Part shown: piece by piece, positions 1 to 8,418 of the stretch
Layout: every line of letters starts with the position of its first letter
Position numbering within the stretch: the stretch's first letter is position 1
Origin: Pontivivens marinum
GTDB taxonomy: Bacteria > Pseudomonadota > Alphaproteobacteria > Rhodobacterales > Rhodobacteraceae
Length of the DNA: 64,000 nucleotides
Direction of reading: 5' to 3'
Assembly (NCBI RefSeq): GCF_900231835.1
Contig: NZ_OCTN01000004.1
Span: 62,001 to 126,000 of the forward strand
Notes under the pieces: model-generated
The model's input: the letters and a program-made list of their open reading frames with translations, nothing else
Databases searched by the model: none
Told to the model about the DNA's origin: nothing
Position numbers and translations under genes: made by a program

Positions 1-234
1 GCTGGCCTGAACCTGATGCAGATCTGGGATAATCAGGGCGCGCGCACCAATGCGGCAGGTATCCAGCTAAGCTATGTAATGAGCGAGGGGACCATGCTGT
101 CCTTTGGCTACAACCACTCCATGGGCGAGCTGCCAGATAGCAGCCCATTCTATCAGGACGGTCTGTATCTTCGATTGCGGATTGTTCTTGATCACTCTCT
201 CTGGGATCGGCTGGACTCTTTCCTGGGTGAGTGA
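1..234 (+). CDS. C-terminal end of an outer-membrane beta-barrel-type protein (5' truncated)
   Basis: The reading frame is open from base 1 and stops at 234, so only the last 77 residues of a longer protein are visible. The segment alternates polar and hydrophobic residues (GIQLSYVMS, LSFGYNHS, GLYLRLRIVLDH), as in the last strands of an outer-membrane barrel. The block SFGYN...YQDGLYLRLRI..D resembles the conserved end of large SdrD/DUF11-type surface proteins of Rhodobacterales; that match is from memory and tentative. No usable domain is complete. Confidence 0.55.
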   Translation, partial: AGLNLMQIWDNQGARTNAAGIQLSYVMSEGTMLSFGYNHSMGELPDSSPFYQDGLYLRLRIVLDHSLWDRLDSFLGE

Positions 235-646
235 CGGCAGCAGCGGCGCGGAGGGGCATCTCCACGCCGCTGCTGCCTTAATGGCTACAATCATTGATGA
301 AATTTTGGGTGGAGCGTTGCGATTGGCAGCGCTCTTTTTCTATCCGAATTGCCTGGGTCACGGGCCAAATGTGCCGCGAGCTATCCCTTTGCGCTAATGA
401 TTGCGCATAATGATTGAGGCATATTGCTATTACTGAAGCCAAGCTTTCTTAAGCTGCCCCTGAGTTTCTATGTACGCAGTGCAAATGTGTAGGAGTAACA
501 GTCAAGTGTTTGAGGTTGTTTGCATTGCTAACCGTGTGTGCGTTTCGGGTGGACTTATTGGATGTCATGGCAACGGTCGTGCGGTCATCATTGATGGTGC
601 CCGTGGTACATCAGGCCTCTCCCCATACTTGGTCTGACTAGCAACA

Positions 647-686
647 CCCCTTTCCTCAGATCCCTTAAGTCGTCTGGGGGGAGGGG
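647..686 (+). other. 14-bp stem-loop in intergenic region
   Basis: Bases 647-660 pair with 673-686 over 14 positions, three of them G-U, around a 12-base loop. No T-run follows directly, so it is not a typical terminator. It lies about 90 bases before the strong terminator at 773-804 and could be the 5' structure of a small transcript. Confidence 0.4.
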
Positions 687-772
687 TTAGCGAGCCTACG
701 GATGCTCATTGGCGACCAGCTCTCATCCCTGACTGGCGTGAATGATATTATTGCGAAGCAATCCTCCGCTTG

Positions 773-804
773 CGGCCGGGCCCCACGCCCGGCCGTCTTT
801 TTTT
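773..804 (+). terminator. Strong Rho-independent terminator
   Basis: A perfect 9-bp GC-rich stem (773-781 with 787-795) closes a 5-base loop and is followed by GTC and a run of seven T. It is over 500 bases from the nearest upstream coding stop (234), so it probably ends a separate transcript. Just upstream are a small ATTGC/GCAAT hairpin (750-762) and a CCTCC anti-Shine-Dalgarno-like motif (763-767). Confidence 0.85.
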
Positions 805-1083
805 GTGGACTGCTTTCAGGAAGCTGCGGAGACCGCAGGTGCTACGGCTGTGTTGAACCTCCGCAGGCGTGGCAGGGCGCTCCTCGCAAAGATACCTGCC
901 GCTTGACCCATTCCCAATGACGGCCCGCAAATGGCCCACCAGCCCCAGCGTGTTGCCGTTGTGGCGCTGTATGCGCGGAAATCGGTGTGGGGATCGTGTG
1001 AATGCAGCTGGGGCGACTGGGGCTATGTGCCTAATTTCACCACCACAGGCGCAGGATAGAGCTGTTCTAATCGACTAAAACAG

Positions 1084-1111
1084 TTACGGCGCAACCTGGG
1101 TTGCGCCGTAA
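1084..1111. terminator. 13-bp palindromic hairpin downstream of the leftward orphan gene
   Basis: TTACGGCGCAACC and its exact complement are separated by two bases, giving a 13-bp inverted repeat. Read leftward it follows the stop of the 1140-1643 gene by about 30 bases and is followed by CTGTTTTAG, a weak T-run, so a terminator for that gene is the simplest reading. Confidence 0.5.
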
Positions 1112-1139
1112 GCATGTGGACAGTGTTTTGTGTGCGTCT

Positions 1140-1643
1140 CTACGCAGCGATGGTCGACGGTATCGAAATTAGCTCGACGCCATCGGCGATAGCCTTCCCC
1201 GAAATTGGGATAGCAGTGCCGATGGCGAAGCTCGGCGGTATGTTCCTATCGGTGGTGTCCAGCTCAATCCGATAGTTCGATGCCGCCAAGGTCTGGAACG
1301 CACTGGGACCGTGATTGCCGGTCATAACCGGGCAGGCCAGCGTTTCGCTACTGATGTCCAGTGGCGTTCCGTTGTTTCTATAAGGAGTGCTCTGTGGGCT
1401 CAGCCGATCTGGATGCTGGTGATCAGCGTTGCAATCAAGCAGGCCATTGTTGTGAAGGTGGGGTGAGCCAGCGGTGACAGTGTACATGCGGCGCATTGTT
1501 GTATCATCTGCATTATCCTGAATGGGGGCCGCGGAAACATGCGGCTGTGTCAGTTGGATAGTCGGGGCAGGGCGTGATCTAACCTGTGGAAACGGCGCGA
1601 TTGATGGGGCTCGGGGCGTGATATTTGTCGATATTGAGCACAT
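1140..1643 (-). CDS. Hypothetical protein (orphan), about 167 aa
   Basis: I do not recognise this protein. The chosen ATG has CGGAG five bases upstream; other starts lie one and two codons earlier. The first half is rich in Pro, Thr, Gln and Asn (low-complexity, possibly disordered). The last 60 residues look more like a folded domain, with alternating hydrophobic segments (YRIELDTTDR, SFAIGTAIPISGKAIADGVELISIP). There is no signal peptide or membrane segment. It stands alone with a hairpin beyond its stop. It may be a small accessory protein or a chance frame. Confidence 0.35.
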   Translation of the reverse strand: MCSISTNITPRAPSIAPFPQVRSRPAPTIQLTQPHVSAAPIQDNADDTTMRRMYTVTAGSPHLHNNGLLDCNADHQHPDRLSPQSTPYRNNGTPLDISSETLACPVMTGNHGPSAFQTLAASNYRIELDTTDRNIPPSFAIGTAIPISGKAIADGVELISIPSTIAA

Positions 1644-1836
1644 CATCACTCCGTCGCCTTCTTGTTTCCGAGGCGGATATCGGCCTGTTTGGCGTTGATC
1701 CGTAGCGTCTTGTTGTTGAAAGCATATTACGTTGTTTCGAGGTGAAATGCAGACAGCGGTTGGGTATCTAGCGGGGTATTCGTGTACTTATTCGGCGTAT
1801 GGATAGATTTGCTATTCCTTGGGGTAGTGTGATCTT

Positions 1837-1883
1837 GGTGCCTGCCCAAAAGCCCATGAGGAACAAACTCGCAGGCAGGCACC
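1837..1883 (-). terminator. Possible stem-loop terminator after the muramidase gene
   Basis: GGTGCCTGCC (1837-1846) and its exact complement (1874-1883) form a 10-bp stem with a 27-base spacer, 40 bases beyond the stop of the leftward gene at 1924. There is no clear T-run, so termination is only inferred. Confidence 0.4.
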
Positions 1884-1923
1884 GCGCTCGCCAATGGCGA
1901 GGACGCGAACCAGGCTAAGGGGG

Positions 1924-2634
1924 TTACCTGAAGATCGCGGTCATTCGCTGTTCGTAAACCGGCCACGTGATCGAGGCGGCGTTGCCTGCATAACCATGAT
2001 AGGCGGATAATCCGGTGCTCGTCGGCAGACCTGCCCAAATCAGGGCGAGGTTGTTCATGAATTGCACGCGGGACATCTCACCGCGGGCAAAGCTGCTATA
2101 GCCGGCATCCCGCAGCAGAATGTCTGCTAGATCATCCTGCATCGATGGCGAGAAACGCGCGCTGCGGGGCAAGCCACCACGGCGCATCAATTCGCGCAGG
2201 GTGTTCGGTATGATCTGATAGCGCCCAATGGCGTGGTGCTGACCGGGGGTCGCATCGACCCAATCCAGAATTTCACCAAGCGTCATTTCAGTCGGGCGGC
2301 GCGGCGGCAATATGCGTGCGGCCAATTGTACGGCGTCATAGCCCTGCGGGCCTGCCTCTGCCAATGCGATCAATGACTTCAACTCGGCGGAGCTGGTATC
2401 ATCAGCAAAGACCGGATTGATCATGTGCAGCATGTCATCCACATGGGCCAAGGCCAGCATGTGATCACCTGCATTCGTGCGAAGTTGATAGAACCGTTCA
2501 TCTACCGTTTCGACAGCATCAGCGTTTTGTTGCGTGCTGGATAGGAAAGACAGTTCTTTTGCCGATGCCGACTGTGTCGGCAAAGCAAGCGCAGCGACCA
2601 GGGGAATCGCCGGCAAAATCTTTGTACCAAACAT
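1924..2634 (-). CDS. Exported lysozyme-like (muramidase) protein
   Basis: This 236-aa protein starts with a signal peptide (residues 1-25, ending SASA) and carries a lysozyme-like fold in its second half. The segment AEAGPQGYDAV (Glu93 as likely acid catalyst) followed by AIGRYQIIPNTLREL (135-149) matches the E...GYD...G(K/R)YQI pattern of phage-lambda-type (GH104-like) lysozymes. The expected role is cleavage of peptidoglycan in the periplasm. GAGG sits about 9 bases before the ATG. It is a single-gene unit between two intergenic gaps with no phage genes nearby, so it is probably a cellular wall-remodelling enzyme rather than an endolysin. Confidence 0.7.
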   Translation of the reverse strand: MFGTKILPAIPLVAALALPTQSASAKELSFLSSTQQNADAVETVDERFYQLRTNAGDHMLALAHVDDMLHMINPVFADDTSSAELKSLIALAEAGPQGYDAVQLAARILPPRRPTEMTLGEILDWVDATPGQHHAIGRYQIIPNTLRELMRRGGLPRSARFSPSMQDDLADILLRDAGYSSFARGEMSRVQFMNNLALIWAGLPTSTGLSAYHGYAGNAASITWPVYEQRMTAIFR

Positions 2635-2827
2635 GGAAAGAACCTCGTGTTGCAGTGGCGGACATGCACTGCTTCGAAGCTCAATTTGTCAGGTGTCGGT
2701 TGTGCAAACTGCGACGAGAAAGGACAGCCTTACGTTAGAGTGGATACGAGAATACCCTTTCGGCTAGCCACGATATACACGGGGTGTATTCAGGTGGTTT
2801 GCTGATACGCACGGCGACTTATAGGCG

Positions 2828-3436
2828 TCACAACATGTTTTGATCGCGGGCGATCATTGCGGCATGTGTGCGGTTTTTCGCCTGTAGTTTTCTGTACAGG
2901 GTTTTTACGTGCAGCTTGACCGTTACCTCCTGCAAGTCGTGATCGCGCGCGATCTCTTTGTTCGACTTACCCTCAGCGATGCCCTTGAGCACTTGCTTCT
3001 CCCGTTCGGACAGATGGCTGGTGGCTGGGTTGTCGGTTTCCTGCTGGGTCATGAAATCAAGCGGAGCGTATATTTCGCCCATCGCCATAAATTTTACAGC
3101 GTTAATCATCGACTTTGCCGCGACCGTTTTGGGTAGGAAACCGGCGGCACCCTGTTGCAGGGCCTGTTCGGCAATCGCCTTGTTGGCAGAACCGGAGATC
3201 ATGGCGACAGGGCGTCCATCACTGGCGCGCAAGGCGGCGTCCAGACCCGCTAGGCCGTTCATGCCGGGCATCGCATAGTCCAGTAAGACCAGCGCAAAGC
3301 CCTCTTCGTTCTTGATCGCGTCCAGTGCTTCATCAAGGCTGGAGGCCTGACGAACAGTCATGCTGTTATCTTTTTCGAGATAGGCTGCGATCGTTTCACG
3401 TACCAGATCGTGATCGTCCGCGACGAGAATCCTCAT
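2828..3436 (-). CDS. LuxR/NarL-family two-component response regulator
   Basis: A 202-aa regulator with an N-terminal receiver domain (1-120; acidic pair Asp7-Asp8, phospho-acceptor Asp53 in LLDYAMPGMNG, Ser81, Lys103) and a C-terminal LuxR-type helix-turn-helix (about 140-200; LSEREKQVLKGIAEGKSNKEIA). It should bind DNA as a phosphorylated dimer. AGGGAG precedes the ATG. It is divergent from the hybrid kinase at 3976 across a 540-base gap, and that kinase has its own receiver and HPt domains, so it is a plausible source of phosphate. Target genes cannot be told from the sequence. Confidence 0.9.
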   Translation of the reverse strand: MRILVADDHDLVRETIAAYLEKDNSMTVRQASSLDEALDAIKNEEGFALVLLDYAMPGMNGLAGLDAALRASDGRPVAMISGSANKAIAEQALQQGAAGFLPKTVAAKSMINAVKFMAMGEIYAPLDFMTQQETDNPATSHLSEREKQVLKGIAEGKSNKEIARDHDLQEVTVKLHVKTLYRKLQAKNRTHAAMIARDQNML

Positions 3437-3975
3437 TTATATTTCTCCCTACCTCTACACGCACAGGTTCTACTGGACCCATTCAGCGCTATTTCTCAAG
3501 AATGTACAAACGACATTTGTCTGTTGATTTTTCTCATAAAACGGCAAGAAAACCATGGCAGAAACAAATCCTATCCGAAAGTATATAATTTTACCCTTGT
3601 TATATCGTGTGGATAGGGCGGCTTCACGGTAAGGTTCAGGTCGAATGCAATTCCAGCGCGGCCCTGACATCTGGTTCCAATGTCATGATAACCGCAAACG
3701 CATTCACGTTTTTAATCGCGGCAGCGAGGAGCAATGCGCAAGATGAACGGGCGTAAAATACCACCGGCTGATGTTTGGATCGCAGGTATTGTGATTGCTC
3801 AGGCCTATTAACATGCGTGCCCATCGGCCCAAAGCGCTGTCTTCATCAGTCGTTAATTCACGTGCCAGAAATGAATTTATGCATAATCATGTGATGCCAT
3901 GGCGTAGTTCTGGAACTTCGTCAGACTTGACGTAGCTGAATAGCTCGATCTGATTGGTGTGTTGGCTAGAGGTGT
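3437..3975. other. AT-rich divergent intergenic region between regulator and kinase
   Basis: This 539-base gap separates two divergent signalling genes and is more AT-rich than its surroundings, including a TATAAT-like stretch near 3582-3592. It must hold both promoters. I cannot place convincing -35/-10 pairs, and the short open frames inside it have no ribosome binding sites. Confidence 0.5.
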
Positions 3976-6537
3976 ATGATGGCAAGATGGTTGGCTATTA
4001 CAGTTTTGTTGGGCTTGCTGCTAAGCGGTGCGGCTGTATTGGCGGTCTTGGGATCGCAGGTGAACGATGAATTGCGTGCGCTGCGGACGGCCTCCAGCGA
4101 TAATATTGAGTGGAACCTGCCACAGTTGGAGGTGGATCTCCTCAACTTACAACTCGCCTTGGAGCAATCTGGCGACACGGACCCTGTCGCTTCGGCGGCT
4201 GCGATCCGGCATAAATTTGACCTTTTCTACAGCCGCGTTCAGTCCGTAACCGAGGGGGAGACGTTTAATACGGTACGTGACGACAGCAATGTCGCGGATC
4301 GGCTAGACGATGTGCGTACCTTTCTCGATGAGAAAATTCCGGTCATTGATGCGCCTGACGCTGTGTTGCTCGCCAGAACCGATGATCTAATTGCCGAGGC
4401 ATCGCTCCTGCGCACGACCCTGCGGCAGTTGGCTGTATATGGTGTAAGCGCCTTTGCGCAGCAATCGACGCTGCAACGTGAGAAGTTGTCGGCGCTGTTG
4501 ACCCGTACCAGCACAATGCTGGTCAGCATGATCATTGCATTGGCCGCAGTGCTGGCCATCTTGTTCCGCCAGTTCGGTGTGTCAGAGCGTGAGGGACAAA
4601 AGCGCAAATTAACGAATATGCGTTTGAGGGCGGTGATCCGAACATCGTTGGATGCCATTATCGTGGTGGATAACAGGGGCCTGATTATTGATTTCAACGG
4701 CGCTGCCACGGAGATATTCGGATATACACATGAAGAGGCAATTGGCCTTCCCGTTGCAGATGCCATCATACCTGAGCGGTTTCGCAATGCGCATAGCTTG
4801 GGCTTGACCCGGTTTATTCGGACCGGTGAAAAGACCATTCTCGATACCGGATTGGTGGTCCTACAGGGCATGCGCAAGGATGGTAGTGAATTGCCGGTCG
4901 AAATGTCGGTCGCCTCGGCTGAGGGGCCACACGGCACGATCTTTGTCGCCTTTGTACGTGAAATCACCGAACGTCTGCGTGTGCAGGAGGAGTTGACCGC
5001 CGCCCGCGATGACGCATTGGCGGCGGATAAGGCGAAGTCGACCTTCCTCGCCGTGATGAGCCATGAGATGCGCACACCGCTCAATGGAATCATGGGCACG
5101 CTGGAACTGCTGGCAAACACCGATATTGATAAAAAACAGCGGGCTTATGTACAGGCCGCCCAGACTTCGGGCAGCTTCCTGATGCGGCATATCAACGACG
5201 TGCTGGATATCTCAAAGGTTCATGCCAGCAAGTTGCAGCTGACCAATGACGTGTTTTCACCCGCCACATTGGCCGATGAAGTTGTGGACGCGAACCGTGC
5301 AAATGCGAGCGCGCGGGGTAATGAAATCAGGGTCGAGGCTGGTTTGGATCACTCGGTCTATATGGTCGCTGATCGCTTTCGGGTCAGTCAAACCCTACTG
5401 AATCTGGTCGGGAACGCGATCAAGTTCACCTCGAACGGATCGGTGCAGGTCGGCGTGCAGGAGATCGCAACCGAGGACGGCCCGATGGTCGAGTTTCGTG
5501 TGAATGACACCGGAATCGGCATTGCCAGCGACAAGTTGGGCGAAGTTTTCGATGACTTTGTTACCATCGACACGTCCTATAGCCGCCGCTCGGACGGCAC
5601 CGGGCTGGGCCTTGGCATCAGCAAACGCATGGCAACCGCTATGGGCGGCAGCATCGGTGTGGAGAGCGATTTCGGGTCTGGCAGTTCGTTCTGGTTTAGA
5701 ATTCCGCTGGTTCGCGGTGAAAAACCCGAGGAAAAGCCAGATTCACAGCCTGATACTGACAGCGTTTATGAACATATCGCGCCGCTATCGGTGTTGCTGG
5801 TTGAGGATAATGCCATCAACAGCTTCGTCGCGCGTGAGATGCTTGTCGGTCTAGGTCATGAGGTGACGGAGGCAGGAAATGGTCTAATGGGTGTCGAAGC
5901 TGCCGAAAATCAGCATTTCGATATCATTCTGATGGATATCAGTATGCCGGTGATGGATGGCGTTACCGCAACAATCAAAATTCGTGAGTCGAGCGGGCAA
6001 TCCCGCGACACTCCGATTGTCGGCCTGACCGCACATGCGTTGCCTGAGGAAATGGCACGTTTTCGCGAGATCGGCATGCAGGACTGTATGATCAAGCCGA
6101 TTACGATCGCATGCGTGACCGAGATGCTGGCAAATCACGCGAATACCCCGATCCCCATAGAGGGAGAGGATGACGCATGGGGGGAGGAGAGTGATGATGG
6201 TACCTACATCAATTCTGAGACTTGCGGCGAGTTGATCGAGCTATTGGGTGAGCAACGTTTTCGTGCGGCCTTCGCCAACCTGACAGATGAGGCGGTGCGT
6301 ACTCTACAATCCATACCCCGTCCGACGGTGGAGTCGGATTTACCCGAAGTGCAAGGTGAGGTTCACAAACTGGCCGGTGCCGCCGCTACCTTTGGTGCCA
6401 CAGTGATGCAGCAGCATCTTTCCATCGTTGAAGCAGCTTGTAAGCGTCAGGATGTTCAGGCTGTGAATGAGGGGGTCGGTGATCTGGATACTGTTTGGAA
6501 GATGACGCGTGAGGAATTGGAGGCATTGCTGGAATAG
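3976..6537 (+). CDS. Hybrid sensor histidine kinase with PAS, receiver and HPt domains
   Basis: This 853-aa membrane kinase has the BarA/ArcB-like domain order. Transmembrane helix 1 (5-27) is followed by a helical periplasmic sensor (about 28-178), transmembrane helix 2 (179-198), a PAS domain (about 215-335), a HisKA dimerisation domain with phospho-accepting His363 (SHEMRTPLNG) and an ATPase domain (N480 box, DTGIGI at 511, GTGLGL at 541). A receiver domain (Asp654, Lys707) and a C-terminal HPt domain with His797 (HKLAGAAATFG) complete the relay. The HPt output suggests phosphate is passed on to a separate regulator, possibly the divergent LuxR-type protein at 2828-3436. AGAGGTG lies upstream of the start. 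Confidence 0.93.
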   Translation: MMARWLAITVLLGLLLSGAAVLAVLGSQVNDELRALRTASSDNIEWNLPQLEVDLLNLQLALEQSGDTDPVASAAAIRHKFDLFYSRVQSVTEGETFNTVRDDSNVADRLDDVRTFLDEKIPVIDAPDAVLLARTDDLIAEASLLRTTLRQLAVYGVSAFAQQSTLQREKLSALLTRTSTMLVSMIIALAAVLAILFRQFGVSEREGQKRKLTNMRLRAVIRTSLDAIIVVDNRGLIIDFNGAATEIFGYTHEEAIGLPVADAIIPERFRNAHSLGLTRFIRTGEKTILDTGLVVLQGMRKDGSELPVEMSVASAEGPHGTIFVAFVREITERLRVQEELTAARDDALAADKAKSTFLAVMSHEMRTPLNGIMGTLELLANTDIDKKQRAYVQAAQTSGSFLMRHINDVLDISKVHASKLQLTNDVFSPATLADEVVDANRANASARGNEIRVEAGLDHSVYMVADRFRVSQTLLNLVGNAIKFTSNGSVQVGVQEIATEDGPMVEFRVNDTGIGIASDKLGEVFDDFVTIDTSYSRRSDGTGLGLGISKRMATAMGGSIGVESDFGSGSSFWFRIPLVRGEKPEEKPDSQPDTDSVYEHIAPLSVLLVEDNAINSFVAREMLVGLGHEVTEAGNGLMGVEAAENQHFDIILMDISMPVMDGVTATIKIRESSGQSRDTPIVGLTAHALPEEMARFREIGMQDCMIKPITIACVTEMLANHANTPIPIEGEDDAWGEESDDGTYINSETCGELIELLGEQRFRAAFANLTDEAVRTLQSIPRPTVESDLPEVQGEVHKLAGAAATFGATVMQQHLSIVEAACKRQDVQAVNEGVGDLDTVWKMTREELEALLE

Positions 6538-6593
6538 CATTGCCACCATGGGGGCGGGGGAAGAGCGGGGCAGTTGCCCCGCTCGAATTGCGA

Positions 6594-7514
6594 TTAGACA
6601 GGGTCCCAGCAGAATACATCGCCCGAAACATCCAGTGGTTGGAAGCTGGGGCGCAGGGCAGGAATTGCTTGCTTGCGTACGCTCTCAATATCCCAGCCAT
6701 CGCCGTGATGAACCGACCGAACCGGACGGGGCTGCGACATCAGGAACATCTCGTTATTGCGCACGGCAAAGATTTGTCCGGTGATATCAGCGCCTTCATC
6801 CGATGCGAGGTGCAGCGCCAGCGGGGCGATCTTCTCAGGCACCATTTCCTTCATCCGGTTGACGCGCTCCTCCTGCTCGGGGCTGTCCACCTTGATCGAG
6901 GAGGTCATGCGGCTCCACGCAAAGGGCGCGATACAGTTGGAGCGGACGTTCCAGCGCGCAAGGTCCAGCGCGATGGATTTGGACAGCGATGCCACGCCCA
7001 GCTTTGCCGCGGAATAATTCGCCTGTGCCAAATTGCCGATCAGGCCGGAGGTGGAGGTCATGTGGATCAGGCTGCCGCTTTCCTGCTGACGGAACACATC
7101 GGCGGCGGCGCGGCTGGTGTTGAAGCTGCCATATAGGTGCACCTTCACAACGGCGTCGAAATCCTCATAGGTCATTTTGTGGAAGAAACAGTCGCGCAGG
7201 ATGCCGGCATTATTGACGACGGCGTCCAGTCTGCCGAACGAGTCTGTGGCCTGCTTTACCATCGCCTTTGCGCCGTCTGGATCAGCAACGCTATCGCCAT
7301 TTGCGACGGCCTTGCCGCCCAGCTTCTCAATCTCGGAAACGACGTTATCGGCGGCTTCGCTCGACTCACGCTTGCCATCCAGCGATGCGCCCAGATCGTT
7401 TACAACGACGCTGGCGCCTGCCTTTGCAGCCTCCAATGCAATAGCACGACCGATGCCGCCACCGGCGCCGGTTACAAGGATGACTTTCCCGTCAAGGGGG
7501 TGTTGGTCCGACAT
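6594..7514 (-). CDS. SDR-family (3R)-hydroxyacyl-CoA dehydrogenase-like oxidoreductase
   Basis: A 306-aa short-chain dehydrogenase with the NAD(P)-binding TGAGGGIG (15-22), NNAG (101-104) and catalytic Ser154, Tyr167 and Lys171 (YSAAK). Length and sequence (VVVNDLGASLDG near the N-terminus and an extended C-terminus) match the dehydrogenase part of multifunctional enzyme type 2, which oxidises (3R)-hydroxyacyl-CoA. This fits the type-2 (R-specific) hydratase at 13616-14482. It lies 31 bases downstream of the IclR gene, in the same direction and with a GGAGG site, so the two probably form one transcript divergent from the main degradation operon. Confidence 0.85.
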   Translation of the reverse strand: MSDQHPLDGKVILVTGAGGGIGRAIALEAAKAGASVVVNDLGASLDGKRESSEAADNVVSEIEKLGGKAVANGDSVADPDGAKAMVKQATDSFGRLDAVVNNAGILRDCFFHKMTYEDFDAVVKVHLYGSFNTSRAAADVFRQQESGSLIHMTSTSGLIGNLAQANYSAAKLGVASLSKSIALDLARWNVRSNCIAPFAWSRMTSSIKVDSPEQEERVNRMKEMVPEKIAPLALHLASDEGADITGQIFAVRNNEMFLMSQPRPVRSVHHGDGWDIESVRKQAIPALRPSFQPLDVSGDVFCWDPV

Positions 7515-7545
7515 ATATCCTCCGTCATGTCAGTTACTTGCTAGG

Positions 7546-8322
7546 TCACGGTTCTGCCTGTCGGCCGAAAATTCCGCGCTCGATTTGATCCGCTGCCGAT
7601 TTCAGCGAAACAGCCACAGCCGCGAGGCTTTCTTTGTCCTGCTGGCCTGCGATGGTGATGCTGCTCATGCCGATGCGGGGAATACCCTCAGCATCGCGGG
7701 CCAGAGCAGCGACAATTTCCAAGCCCCGAAACAGCCCGCCATAATCAAAGGCGGTACCGGTTTCGCGGGCGACCTCAACATCCTGCCAATAGGCGTCGAA
7801 ACCCGGTGCGGATTGCCAGCGCACGGTTTCATAGCCAATGCGGGTTTCTTCCTTGGTCAGGTTCATGGCGGCGGCGTAAACGCGCCCGACACCGCCTCCA
7901 AATACGGGCAGGCGGCTGCTGCGCGCGATAACGGCCTGCACAACCCGTTCGGTGGTGAAGCGGTCGATCAGTACGATCCGGTCGGTTTGTGTGATCTGCC
8001 ACAGGGCGATCATCACCTCATGCTGTTGCGCAATTTCGTTGAGCATCGGGCGGATCAGGTCGGTCGGATTAGCCCCCATTAGCGGGGCGGCATATTCCAT
8101 GATGCCCATGCCCAGCCGGTAATTCTTGCTAGCGGGATCAAAGCTGACCAGCCCCTCATGCGTCAACGTGCGCAGGATATTAAACGCAGACGAGACATTC
8201 ATCTCCAACTCTCGAGCCAGCAGGGTCGCGCCAATTGGTCGCCCGCGCGCGGCCAGAAACCGCAGGATGCGCGTCGCGTTTTGCACGGCGGGGACAAATT
8301 TTTGACGAATGTCGTCGGACAT
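7546..8322 (-). CDS. IclR-family transcriptional regulator
   Basis: A 258-aa regulator. Residues 10-75 form the winged helix-turn-helix (ATRILRFLAARGRPIGATLLARELEMNVSSAFNILRTL); the rest is the IclR effector-binding domain (GVGRVYAAAMN, TGTAFDYGGLFRGLEIVAA, ISSITIAG-like end). I chose the ATG at 8322 because AAGGA lies eight bases upstream; a longer reading has none. It is divergent from the acyl-CoA dehydrogenase at 8419, and a palindrome in the 96-base gap is a likely operator. The effector is probably an acyl-CoA or acid intermediate of the adjoining pathway. Confidence 0.9.
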   Translation of the reverse strand: MSDDIRQKFVPAVQNATRILRFLAARGRPIGATLLARELEMNVSSAFNILRTLTHEGLVSFDPASKNYRLGMGIMEYAAPLMGANPTDLIRPMLNEIAQQHEVMIALWQITQTDRIVLIDRFTTERVVQAVIARSSRLPVFGGGVGRVYAAAMNLTKEETRIGYETVRWQSAPGFDAYWQDVEVARETGTAFDYGGLFRGLEIVAALARDAEGIPRIGMSSITIAGQQDKESLAAVAVSLKSAADQIERGIFGRQAEP

Positions 8323-8342
8323 AAGATTTTCCTTGTGGAATT

Positions 8343-8362
8343 GCATTCAACATACAGAATGC
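8343..8362. promoter_or_regulatory. Candidate IclR operator (inverted repeat)
   Basis: GCATTC and its exact complement GAATGC are separated by eight bases, between the divergent IclR gene (start 8322) and the acyl-CoA dehydrogenase (start 8419). IclR proteins usually bind short palindromes in this position, controlling both directions. Confidence 0.5.
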
Positions 8363-8418
8363 GTATTGCATGGCAAGAGGTGCCGCGAATGGCACCCCCA
8401 AGGGGAGGAGTTACGAAA

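Larger units (their letters stand above)
235..1139. other. Gene-poor intergenic region of about 900 bp
   Basis: No open frame here has a credible ribosome binding site or protein-like composition. The stretch holds a G-rich hairpin (647-686), a strong intrinsic terminator (773-804) and a near-perfect palindrome (1084-1111), listed separately. The rest (235-640 and 810-1080) shows no feature I can support. Confidence 0.6.

Noticed and set aside
1924-2634. Phage endolysin / prophage remnant
   Set aside because: The lysozyme-like protein has a Sec-type signal peptide and there are no holin, tail or integrase genes nearby.
3636-3824. Leftward 62-codon frame in the kinase-regulator gap
   Set aside because: No ribosome binding site, odd composition, no recognisable domain.
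4239-5120. Leftward 293-codon open frame inside the histidine kinase gene
   Set aside because: Its translation is Ser/Arg-rich without domains, and the kinase on the other strand is complete with all motifs.
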